Source of the DNA: Chthonomonas calidirosea
GTDB taxonomy: Bacteria; Armatimonadota; Fimbriimonadia; Fimbriimonadales; Fimbriimonadaceae
Reading direction: 5' to 3'
NCBI GenBank assembly: GCA_945882415.1
Contig: CAMCWC010000002.1
Coordinates: forward strand, 303,815-367,814
DNA: 64,000 nucleotides
A program made the position numbers and the translations under genes. Below, in pieces: positions 54,606 to 62,318 of the stretch. Within the stretch, counting starts at the first letter, position 1. Each line of letters starts with the position of its first letter. The notes under the pieces were generated by a model that saw only the letters and a program-made list of their open reading frames with translations, had not been told where the DNA came from and did no database searches.

Positions 54606-55565
54606 CTAAACCTTCGCATTCCGCACCAGGGGAAACACATCGCTAGCAACCAGGTGCAGACCGACCCACAGGGTGAACCAATCTGGATTCAGCAACACCT
54701 GCAATCCGGCCAGCGCCGAGTGATTGACCGTGAAATAGCCAAGCGCACCAATGCCGAGATTAACCAGCACAATCGTGATTGGAAGCAGCCACCGATCACC
54801 TGGCTTCCTGCGCGCTACTGCCACGAAGTACGCCCCGAGGTAGTGATAAAAACTGCCCAGTGCAACGTGAAATATGTACACCCCGACCAGAAACTCGGGA
54901 ACGGTGAAGCCGCTTAGCGTGCCCCAAACCGCGGCTTCGGCAACAAAGAAAAGTGAGATGAGCGTGCCGCGCTTATCCCCAGCGCGAAGGTCCTGCCAAC
55001 CACCCAACAGTAGGACCATGGCAGCCATTGCCGCAGAGACTCCCCAAATGATCCAGCGAAAGCCGGAAATATCGCCAAAATCCAGCAAGACCACACTGAG
55101 CCAACCGAAACATAGGATGGGCTGGTACGAGCGAATCCACCGCGCGATCAGTGGCTCTTTCTCCACTTTTCCCAACGCAAAGAACTGTTCCGCTTTCAGG
55201 AAATGATCAATGAAATAGACCCATACGAGCGCGCCGAACGCTTCCGGACCAACCCATAGCCAGAGGGCAACAAGGAACACGAGCGAAACCACCAGAGAAC
55301 CCACAAACAGACCAAGCTTCTTGGCTTGGTAGATCCCTGGCATCGGCACGATGGAACGCAGCTGACCCACGTATGCGAACACAAAATGCGCCCAACCAGC
55401 CCACGCGGTGCAGGCGTAAAGGTTCATGGCTTCGTTGGAGATGGCGCCGTACTTGGAAGATGGCACCAAGGTGAGCGGGAAAGCGAAGCTGAGGGCGATG
55501 ATGACGGAGGAAAGTGCGAGAACGATCTTAGCGTTCGATCCAGATGGAGCGGCCTCGCCGGTCAT
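54606..55565 (-). CDS. Polytopic membrane protein, unknown family
   Basis: A 319-residue protein with about eight or nine predicted membrane helices (first: IVLALSSVIIALSFAFPLTLV; last: VLLNPDWFTLWVGLHLVASDVF). Conserved-looking polar residues within helices (WVYFIDHFLKAEQFF; FHVALGSFYHYLGAYFVAVA) contain several His, which could bind haem or metal. I do not recognise the family. The region between it and the DUF1579-like gene (54354-54605) holds nothing that I can support. Confidence 0.65.
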   Translation of the reverse strand: MTGEAAPSGSNAKIVLALSSVIIALSFAFPLTLVPSSKYGAISNEAMNLYACTAWAGWAHFVFAYVGQLRSIVPMPGIYQAKKLGLFVGSLVVSLVFLVALWLWVGPEAFGALVWVYFIDHFLKAEQFFALGKVEKEPLIARWIRSYQPILCFGWLSVVLLDFGDISGFRWIIWGVSAAMAAMVLLLGGWQDLRAGDKRGTLISLFFVAEAAVWGTLSGFTVPEFLVGVYIFHVALGSFYHYLGAYFVAVARRKPGDRWLLPITIVLVNLGIGALGYFTVNHSALAGLQVLLNPDWFTLWVGLHLVASDVFPLVRNAKV

Positions 55566-55628
55566 GGCGATATGTTAGCCGAGACTTGAGTCGGCACCCC
55601 CAACCTGGCCCGTCTTGTACCGGTAGTT

Positions 55629-55655
55629 TTTACAAATTGTAGATGCGTTTAATAT
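55629..55655 (+). promoter_or_regulatory. Possible promoter for the exported protein at 55753
   Basis: -35-like TTTACA (55629-55634), 15-bp spacer, -10 TAATAT (55650-55655) in an AT-rich patch. It would give a leader of about 90 nt. The spacer is short, so this is tentative. Confidence 0.3.
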
Positions 55656-55752
55656 TTTCCAAAACGGTTCGGAACAATTGAAATTCGGTCTAAGTCATAT
55701 GGTCTCGGAACGATCTGGCTATAGAGATCTTTGCCCCATTGGAAGAACCAAA

Positions 55753-56313
55753 ATGAAGAAATTGTCCTCTCTTCTTTGCCTGTCCCTCGTTGTTGCCTCT
55801 AGTCAAGCGTATCTAGCATTCAACACATTCGGCGCAGGGGAATCCGCAAAAGTCCAGGGATGGGGCTTCGGCGACATTAAAGATACGCGGATTGCCGCCC
55901 AATTCACTGCGAGCAAAACTGGAGTCTTGAACTTCATCAAGATGAAAATGCAAAAGAGCGGTGACGGAAAGAGGCATTTTGCTACGATTTCCCTCTTCGA
56001 GGATAACGGCAATGATATCGGCACCTTGATGGCCACATTTACCGTTGACCTAAGGACAGCCGGGGTGAAGACCTTTACAAACAACGACCGAGGAGTCCGG
56101 CTCATCGGTGGTCGTAAATACTGGATCGAAGCGAAGGCAGCAGCTGGTTCTACTGTTTACTCAGGTTGGAACGAAAACGATCAGGGCCGGACTGGTTTGA
56201 TCAAATTTGGTCAGGTGGAGGCCAAACCAAATTCCACCTATCGCGTGGGTGGCGGTGCGTTGCCTGCCTTTAGCGTGGACGTCATTGCACGCCCGTGGGG
56301 TCGGACTCCGTGA
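55753..56313 (+). CDS. Exported beta-sandwich protein, unknown function
   Basis: A 186-residue protein starting at ATG 55753 with a clear signal peptide (SSLLCLSLVVASSQAYLA). The mature part is beta-rich: AAQFTASKTGVLNFIKMKMQ, ATISLFEDNGNDIGTLMATF, RGVRLIGGRKYWIEAKA, SGWNENDQGRTG. This resembles the 'choice-of-anchor R' sort of extracellular domain but has no sorting signal at the end. Function unknown. Confidence 0.6.
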   Translation: MKKLSSLLCLSLVVASSQAYLAFNTFGAGESAKVQGWGFGDIKDTRIAAQFTASKTGVLNFIKMKMQKSGDGKRHFATISLFEDNGNDIGTLMATFTVDLRTAGVKTFTNNDRGVRLIGGRKYWIEAKAAAGSTVYSGWNENDQGRTGLIKFGQVEAKPNSTYRVGGGALPAFSVDVIARPWGRTP

Positions 56314-56495
56314 TTTTGATAACAATCTTTCGCTCCAGAGACTGAAACGCGACGCTAGACCGATCAGACTTTCGCGAAGAACACTTTTCGTCGGCCCGCT
56401 CTTAGGGAACACGTTGGGTTCGTGCCGCGCGGTAAGACGCATTCCAATACTTCTTACCGTCGTGGATTCCGCCGATTGCGGTTCGATCCTCGAAG

Positions 56496-57569
56496 CTACT
56501 GCCGGTCAAGGTCGGAGAGTTTCAGCCGCACGGAGATCACGTATGGAGACTCGTCCGCACCGGCCCAATGTCCGTAACTCGTCATGAAGAACGTGCCGTC
56601 CGGAAGCAGTTCGACCCCCGAATACCCCGAATCCCACGAGTTCTTGTTGTCCTTGAGCCGGACCTTGTACTGACCATCGCGGCCGTTCACGAGATCGTCC
56701 CACGTCCCAACCCAAGCGACCCAATCTCCTTTCCAGTCTCCGACCGGCGGCATGTCTCGAAATGATATGAGTAGGCGGCCATCTGGGCCGTACTTGGCAA
56801 CGTGGCGGTCTCCCGTTAGCGCCAGAGGCAAGGAGCGCGGCACCGACCAAGTGCGACCTTCATCGTGCGAAAACACCACCTGAGAGTTGAACTTGCGCGC
56901 GTTCTCTCGAAGGAGCATGGCCATCGTCTTACCGTCGGGAGATCGGATGAGGCCCGGCTCGCAAAGCTGCATATCGGAACGAGATAGCACCGCCTCGGGG
57001 AAGCTCCATGTGCGGCCCCCGTCGGCGCTCAAAGTCTTGTAAAGGGTGAAGGTGCCAGCCGTCTGTGGTGTTGAGTAGAAGAATCGGCCATCGTCGTGAA
57101 AGAGCGCCATGTAGCGTCCGTCCTTCAGTCTTTCCAAGGCAGACATCACCACGATCCCTCCCCACGTGCCAGCGGGCTGCAGTTCCGTCCAAGTTTTCCC
57201 CTCGTCGTCGCTGGTGGCATAACGGGCAGGGTTGAGCCCCGACCAGAGGATCAGCCGGTCCTTTCTCGTCTTCGGATCAACCAGCCGGTGGATTGTTGGG
57301 GTCTCAAGACTGGTCTCCCAAGTCTTCGGGGTTGGGAGTCTATCGCTCCAAGACTTACCTCCGTCCGTACTTCGCTTCAAAACGATCGCGCCCTTACCAT
57401 GGCCCTTGGGATACACCGCAAGAATCGTTCGCCCATCGCGGAGCAAAACGGTTGTTGGGTGCCCCAGGTACTGCCCCGGCTCCCGGTCAAGAACCGTTTG
57501 CATTGCCGCTACGCCGTCAAGATCAATTCGCGCAGGCTGGGCGAAAGTCTGAGCCAAGAGTAGGCACAT
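56496..57569 (-). CDS. Sialidase-like BNR-repeat protein
   Basis: About 357 residues with a short export signal, starting at the ATG at 57569 (a GTG just before it is also possible). It is a six-bladed propeller with four Asp-boxes: STDGGKSWS, SDDEGKTWT, SADGGRTWS, SHDEGRTWS. Arg residues of the sialidase triad could be those in LLRDGRT and LLRENARK, but this is uncertain. Such proteins include sialidases and rhamnogalacturonan-type enzymes; the substrate here need not be sialic acid. Confidence 0.75.
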   Translation of the reverse strand: MCLLLAQTFAQPARIDLDGVAAMQTVLDREPGQYLGHPTTVLLRDGRTILAVYPKGHGKGAIVLKRSTDGGKSWSDRLPTPKTWETSLETPTIHRLVDPKTRKDRLILWSGLNPARYATSDDEGKTWTELQPAGTWGGIVVMSALERLKDGRYMALFHDDGRFFYSTPQTAGTFTLYKTLSADGGRTWSFPEAVLSRSDMQLCEPGLIRSPDGKTMAMLLRENARKFNSQVVFSHDEGRTWSVPRSLPLALTGDRHVAKYGPDGRLLISFRDMPPVGDWKGDWVAWVGTWDDLVNGRDGQYKVRLKDNKNSWDSGYSGVELLPDGTFFMTSYGHWAGADESPYVISVRLKLSDLDRQ

Positions 57570-58007
57570 CACGCGCCGAGGTTACCATTCGGCCCGGGCT
57601 TTCGCTGGCTTGTTCGGTACAGCCGATTCAAATCTTGGCGGCCCCGGACGGACTCGCACCGACCCGACGTCATCGCTTAGGACTAAAAGCATATCTGCAC
57701 TTTTTTGAATATTTCAGAGCGTTTGGGAGTGACAGTTCGAGGGCTATAAGGGGGCCTCGGGGTGCTAGTTCGAGCATCTGTTGTTACTCAAGAAAGTTAA
57801 GCATGTGAATCGCCAACAACTCGCCCTAAACAAAAGACCAATATCCTCACTCGACGCCATCGCCGATCGGCAGGGACATTTTTTATGAAGAACTTGGCGT
57901 CGATGTAACGTCTAAGGTCGCTTGAGAGCAGGTACATACTATCCGCGCCGTTCAGCCCGCTTACTCATCCGTTGACCGTTTGTGCGATGAGATGTAGTCC
58001 GAATTTG
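57570..58007. other. Intergenic region between GH27-like and sialidase-like genes
   Basis: About 438 bp, downstream of the GH27-like stop and upstream of the sialidase-like start. It presumably holds the sialidase promoter. An 8-bp direct repeat AGTTCGAG (57734-57741 and 57767-57774) flanks a G-rich stretch. I see no credible gene, tRNA or strong hairpin. Confidence 0.35.
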
Positions 58008-60008
58008 CTAGTTCTGTTTACTGAGTTTGAACAGAGCACAGTCCATAGGGGCTAGGTTGTGGGAGAGAATGTTGGTAACGGTGACGGGTGTGTTGGTCCA
58101 GAGGTCGTGGCCGGTCCAGGTACCTGTTAAGCCAAGACGGGCGGCGGCTTCTTTAATCAACTTAGAATGCACTTTATCGAAGTTAAAGAGTGCAACGTAG
58201 CAGACGGTGGCACTCTGGTGGTAGACAAAAACTTCTCCGCCAACACTGCCGATGTTGCCGTAGGCGGGACGGAACTCTGGAGAATTTTTTGCTAAATTCA
58301 AGATGTCGGCATTTGAAAAGACCTTCTTAACTCGAACTTTCGCTTGGTCGCTGGTCAGGTTATCTCCCTGTAGTATTAACCCACCGCCGATCACGGACGC
58401 GGTGAGCCGGCTGCGCGCTTCAGCTTCGGTGGTAGCGTCCTCACTTTCGGCCCGGTAAACGCAGGCATGGTCGGGGTCATTGAATTGATAGAGACGACCA
58501 GCGGACCACCAGCCGTAGTTGTGTGAATTGAGCAAATACTCGGTGGATCCGATGTTTGCGAAGACATCACAAGAAACTCGGCGGCTGTGTCCATAGCCAT
58601 TCGGGAACAGGGGTGCTATGCTTAGGCTTACGTAGAAGGGCCGCCCTCGGGTGTGCTGCTTTATACTCTTTAAAAGCTGTTTCATGCCAAAATTGTAAGC
58701 GGCCGTGCCGGTTTGGACCGCAGGATTATGGTGTTTCCCTTCGAGAGCTCCGTGAGTTAGAAAATCAAGCTTAACGAAATCGAAACCATTTTCTGCGTAC
58801 TCCTTAAGTTGCCGATCTATCCGCAATAGTGTGCCCGGGTGAGTTGGATCGAGAGGCCAGGCTCCGTCGTGTTTGGGCAGGAAGTCCCCACTGGCACCTT
58901 TTAGTTGGAGGTCTCGAAAGTGGAAGTTGCCTACTGTCTTCCAGTCAGGCTCGCCCCAGTTTACAAATGGGGACCAATAGATCCCGGCCTTGAGCCCGGA
59001 ATCATGAGCTTTCTTGACGAACGCTTTAAGCTGGTCAGTGCTGAGGTTGTCATAGTAGGAGTCTAAGTTGATGTATGCAGTGCCATCGTTGCGCAGATGA
59101 GGCAGCTCGTCGCGAACGAACTCTATAGCAGCGTCGGCGTCCGAAGCTTGGAGCTTCGACTTGTGCCCGGACCAAGAGTTCCAACCGAAGGGCACCTTGC
59201 CGCTCCATTTCAGTGGCGGAACAACTTTGGCACTGAGTTCGCCATACCTTTCGAGCCCCTGCCGCCAGTCGGCATAGAGGCCCAGCGTGAATCGGGGCGA
59301 GCGAACTTCTTTGCCCGTAACCGCACCGTGGGGTTGAGTGTCGTGGGTAAATCTGCTGGTGACTCCGGCGGTTAGCTGGAGACCGCCTCCCTTGGAGAAT
59401 TTGACGGCTGACTTCCAATGATCGTGATCAATGGAGCCGACGACGAGTCCGGCTCGGGTCGTGTCGTCGTAGAGCGCACTAACTTCGTAGCTACCGGTTT
59501 CGGCCGTTTCGCCGGTCCAGGCCTGACTGGAGTAGCGAACGTAGCTGTCGTTGTCGTAAGGCACGAATAGGGCTTGAAGACTTCCTCGTGACAAGAGCTT
59601 CACGGGCGCGGTCGTCACTACCGGTATGAGTTGGTTTGAGGACTGTCCTTTGACGTCGATGAGGTCGAGTCGGACGGCAACCTCGGCGTTGCGGTGATAG
59701 AGCCAAAAAGTGTGCTTGAGCTCGGGCTTGCCACGGGTGAGATGGCGTACAGTGACCACTGTTGCTTCGGCGGTTTGCTCAGACTTTATTTGGTGCGTCG
59801 CCCTGGTGTCGGTGCGGTCCTTTACACCACTGGCAAGGGTCGCAAGACCGGAGGACTGCAACACTGCTGCAGTTTTTCCCCAGACTAGATCAAAACGACC
59901 AGTTCGCTTGGAGATCGACAGCGTCAGTTTTTTGTCTTTTGAGACGAAGACGACATTCCGTTCAAGCGACTGAAACGTTACAAGACCAATAAAGAGCGAC
60001 GCGAGCAT
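58008..60008 (-). CDS. GH27/GH36-clan alpha-galactosidase-like enzyme
   Basis: A 666-residue clan-D glycosidase. An N-terminal beta domain (~20-260) precedes the barrel, which opens with KVPFGWNSWSGHKS and YINLDSYYDN. The predicted nucleophile is Asp415 in FDFVKLDFLTHG, followed by FYVSLSIAPLFPNG and the C-terminal GGGLILQGDNL and sandwich domain. The long N-terminal domain resembles GH36 more than compact GH27. It is the last gene of a minus-strand unit: LacI, pseudopilin, lipoprotein, glycosidase. Substrate likely alpha-galactosides. Confidence 0.8.
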   Translation of the reverse strand: MLASLFIGLVTFQSLERNVVFVSKDKKLTLSISKRTGRFDLVWGKTAAVLQSSGLATLASGVKDRTDTRATHQIKSEQTAEATVVTVRHLTRGKPELKHTFWLYHRNAEVAVRLDLIDVKGQSSNQLIPVVTTAPVKLLSRGSLQALFVPYDNDSYVRYSSQAWTGETAETGSYEVSALYDDTTRAGLVVGSIDHDHWKSAVKFSKGGGLQLTAGVTSRFTHDTQPHGAVTGKEVRSPRFTLGLYADWRQGLERYGELSAKVVPPLKWSGKVPFGWNSWSGHKSKLQASDADAAIEFVRDELPHLRNDGTAYINLDSYYDNLSTDQLKAFVKKAHDSGLKAGIYWSPFVNWGEPDWKTVGNFHFRDLQLKGASGDFLPKHDGAWPLDPTHPGTLLRIDRQLKEYAENGFDFVKLDFLTHGALEGKHHNPAVQTGTAAYNFGMKQLLKSIKQHTRGRPFYVSLSIAPLFPNGYGHSRRVSCDVFANIGSTEYLLNSHNYGWWSAGRLYQFNDPDHACVYRAESEDATTEAEARSRLTASVIGGGLILQGDNLTSDQAKVRVKKVFSNADILNLAKNSPEFRPAYGNIGSVGGEVFVYHQSATVCYVALFNFDKVHSKLIKEAAARLGLTGTWTGHDLWTNTPVTVTNILSHNLAPMDCALFKLSKQN

Positions 60009-60055
60009 TGAGTTAAAGGAAGACCCGGCGTGGTAGCCGGGCTGTCGTGGAGGAC

Positions 60056-60226
60056 TTACTGTCCCGAGGTCTGGTTGCCCTCTTTCATTGGCGCGCTCAG
60101 TGGAGGCGGTCCGTTGCCTTCTTGAGGGACGGCGATGCTACTTGCCTTCATGTCGTCCTCTTCTTTGGCCCCGCAACCAGTGAGGCACATCAGAAGCAAT
60201 GCCAGGGCTGCGAATCTCAACGCCAT
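60056..60226 (-). CDS. Small lipoprotein (56 residues) between pseudopilin and glycosidase
   Basis: Short gene: ATG at 60226, stop TAA at 60056-60058. The product begins [20 protein letters not shown], a perfect lipobox (LTGC, Cys18), followed by acidic and Pro-rich residues ([22 protein letters not shown]). The start lies within the last codons of the pseudopilin gene (10-bp overlap), with GGAG immediately upstream, so it is translationally coupled. A small lipoprotein behind a DUF1559-like pseudopilin recurs, as I recall, in related genomes. Function unknown. Confidence 0.75.
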   Translation of the reverse strand: MALRFAALALLLMCLTGCGAKEEDDMKASSIAVPQEGNGPPPLSAPMKEGNQTSGQ

Positions 60227-61104
60227 TCTCCGATCTGGGACATGTAGAATGTAACGGCAGGAGCACCGGGCCAGTTCGAGCCAGGTACTCGGACTCGGTA
60301 CATACCATAGACGTCATCAGCGAATGTCTTGAAACCGTTCATAGACTTCACGTGACCATCGAAGAAGGAAAGGCCGACTTGCTTTGTCCCCATACCGCGC
60401 GCATAACTCAACTCACTATTAGCATTTCCGCACCAGTTCGTATCACAGCGATATGCGAAATATCGAGAGTTAAAGTTTGGATAGGGCGTTCGGGTACCAA
60501 CTACCATCGCGGTTCCCGCGGCGTTCTCTAGGGAACTTGCACTGCCTGATCCGCCTCGGACGTATATTGGATTGTTGTCCCAAGTATAGGCACGTTGCCA
60601 GACTGTAGCGTCTTCACTTTCAACATCACTATCGCCGAGATTTTCGTTCTTGCCCGCGTCAGCGTTTAACGCGTACGCTCGGGGAAATCGGCTCGTCATG
60701 TCGCCCCGGTAGTTGTTTCCACTATCCGAAAAGCTTGTCCAGTTGCCATCATAGGTTGGGGCGCCAAAGATGCCACCGTCCGACTGTTCCGTAGCGGAGT
60801 AGAAACCACCATCGTTTTTGGGAAGCCGCCCACCGTTCTTGATGTATGGCAGAACCGAATCTTTCCACTGAATGATCTGGTGCCGAGGGCGACTCCAGTT
60901 GGCTTGGTACGTTAAGACGAGTTGGTCGTCTGCATCGGCGGAGTACATGATGACTCCGAGGGTGATGTTCTTCAGGTTGCTAATCTCAGCAGTTCGCTTT
61001 GCGGCAGCTTTTGCTTGGGCGAAGACTGGGAAAAGAATGGCAGCGAGGATAGCGATGATGGCGATGACCACCAAGAGTTCGATGAGGGTGAATGCTCGTT
61101 TCAT
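60217..61104 (-). CDS. Type IV prepilin-like protein with H-X9-DG C-terminal box (DUF1559-like)
   Basis: A 295-residue protein with a canonical prepilin leader: MKRA then [20 protein letters not shown], Glu at mature position 5 and cleavage predicted after Ala4. The helix continues as [14 protein letters not shown], a form I associate with Fimbriimonadia. The globular part ends with the [11 protein letters not shown] box typical of the H-X9-DG/DUF1559 group. These pseudopilins are numerous in Armatimonadota and Planctomycetes. Placement between a LacI regulator and a glycosidase suggests a role in polysaccharide binding or secretion. Confidence 0.88.
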   Translation of the reverse strand: MKRAFTLIELLVVIAIIAILAAILFPVFAQAKAAAKRTAEISNLKNITLGVIMYSADADDQLVLTYQANWSRPRHQIIQWKDSVLPYIKNGGRLPKNDGGFYSATEQSDGGIFGAPTYDGNWTSFSDSGNNYRGDMTSRFPRAYALNADAGKNENLGDSDVESEDATVWQRAYTWDNNPIYVRGGSGSASSLENAAGTAMVVGTRTPYPNFNSRYFAYRCDTNWCGNANSELSYARGMGTKQVGLSFFDGHVKSMNGFKTFADDVYGMYRVRVPGSNWPGAPAVTFYMSQIGEWR

Positions 61105-61149
61105 TTTGTTTTCTCTGCGTTGAGTTACAAATTGCGATAGACGTCCTTA

Positions 61150-62190
61150 TCAAACAGTCCCAGAGGATTCCCGGATAATGAGCCTTGGAACGAGGACTTG
61201 CTGTTTCGGGACAGCGGATGGTTCGGTGATTTGGGACTGAAGGAAGTCCCACGCTAGTTTGCACATCTCCTCATAGGGTTGACAAACAGTCGTAATTGGA
61301 ACTGGTGCGTACTCAGTTTCTTCGATTCCATCAAAACCGACAATCGCAACATCGCTCCCGACTTTAACACCAAATCCCTGAAGCACCTGAGAGGCCGCAA
61401 GAGCCGCTTCGTCGTTCAGACACAGGATAGCTTCAGGAAGCGATTTGGCTTGGACCAGATCTCCGAGCACTTCCTTTATCTGCTTGTAAGCAAAGGTTTC
61501 TACTCTGATGATTCGGGGCGTTTGCCCCTCAGACTTCATGGCGTAGTCGTAGCCTTCAAAGCGAGGGCCCGAGTCTAGAAGATCTGAAGATGTCGGCGCG
61601 AGGTAGGCAATTTTCTTTCGTCCGGTAGAGAAGAGGTGGGCCATGGCTTCATCAGTTCCCTTTCGCAGATCAACGCCGACATAACTCTTTTTTGAGGACC
61701 AGTAGGCTCCCATGCTAACGAACGGAACGGATGGGGCAAGGATGTCTGATTCTCTCGCGAAGGCATCGACCGAAGCTGACGTGTCGAAAGCGATGATCCC
61801 ATCAATGGGGACCCGCAGGGCGCGTTCGAATGTGTGTGCGAAGTGGTACTCCTCGTCGATATCCGTTACGGAAGTCGTGACTTCGACGCCTTGAAGAAGA
61901 GTTCTCATACTGTCGAGAACTTGGCCCCGGTAGCGAGAATAGGCGAGGCTCATCCAAAGTCCAATGATTCCCGTCCTGCCGCTGGTAAGTGCTCGGGCTG
62001 CAGTATTTGGCATGTAGCCAAGGGCTCGGGCAGCTTCTAACACCTTGGCCCGGGTCTCTGGCAGGACGGTGACATCAGTTCGTCCGCTAAGCACTCGCGA
62101 TACCGTAGCCCCAGAAATCTGGGCCGCTCTGGCAACATCGTCCCGCGTTGGACGGCCGGTACCACGATGATGAACGCGCGTACTGTACAC
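61150..62190 (-). CDS. LacI-family transcriptional regulator (GTG start)
   Basis: A 346-residue repressor. The HTH is RPTRDDVARAAQISGATVSR with the hinge helix NTAARALTSGRTGIIG. The periplasmic-binding-protein-like effector domain follows (VPIDGIIAFDTS; GRKKIAYLAP; LCLNDEAALAASQVLQGFG; VAIVGFDGIEETEYAPVPIT). The GTG at 62190 is the only start consistent with the upstream in-frame stop. It lies within a 35-bp palindrome and 6 nt from a TATGAT -10 box, so its mRNA should be leaderless and autoregulated. It likely controls the downstream pseudopilin-glycosidase genes and perhaps the GH36 gene. Confidence 0.9.
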   Translation of the reverse strand: MYSTRVHHRGTGRPTRDDVARAAQISGATVSRVLSGRTDVTVLPETRAKVLEAARALGYMPNTAARALTSGRTGIIGLWMSLAYSRYRGQVLDSMRTLLQGVEVTTSVTDIDEEYHFAHTFERALRVPIDGIIAFDTSASVDAFARESDILAPSVPFVSMGAYWSSKKSYVGVDLRKGTDEAMAHLFSTGRKKIAYLAPTSSDLLDSGPRFEGYDYAMKSEGQTPRIIRVETFAYKQIKEVLGDLVQAKSLPEAILCLNDEAALAASQVLQGFGVKVGSDVAIVGFDGIEETEYAPVPITTVCQPYEEMCKLAWDFLQSQITEPSAVPKQQVLVPRLIIRESSGTV

Positions 62191-62201
62191 GCGTTCATCA
62201 T
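62167..62201. promoter_or_regulatory. 35-bp palindromic operator over the lacI start codon
   Basis: Arms 62167-62183 and 62185-62201 match as reverse complements at 16 of 17 positions around a single central base; the half-site core is ATGATGAACGCG. It covers the GTG start and reaches into the -10 box. Most likely the autoregulatory operator of the LacI protein. Confidence 0.7.
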
Positions 62202-62226
62202 ACTACATATTTTTCTGTCAGTTCAA
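62197..62226 (-). promoter_or_regulatory. Promoter of lacI
   Basis: Reading leftward: -35 TTGAAC (62221-62226), 18-bp spacer, -10 TATGAT (62197-62202), then 6 nt to the GTG. The predicted transcription start coincides with the start codon. Confidence 0.65.
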
Positions 62227-62318
62227 TTTTTTAGGGATTTCCTTTGAAGAGACTGGGAATTTTTGGGCGCGATGAGTTCGGTGATCTCGGCGCCTTTTCA
62301 ACGCTCGGAGACCGTGAG

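Noticed and set aside
57734..57774. 8-bp direct repeat AGTTCGAG and a tRNA-like look of the G-rich stretch
   Set aside because: No cloverleaf can be drawn, and two copies of 8 bp are expected by chance in a region of this size.
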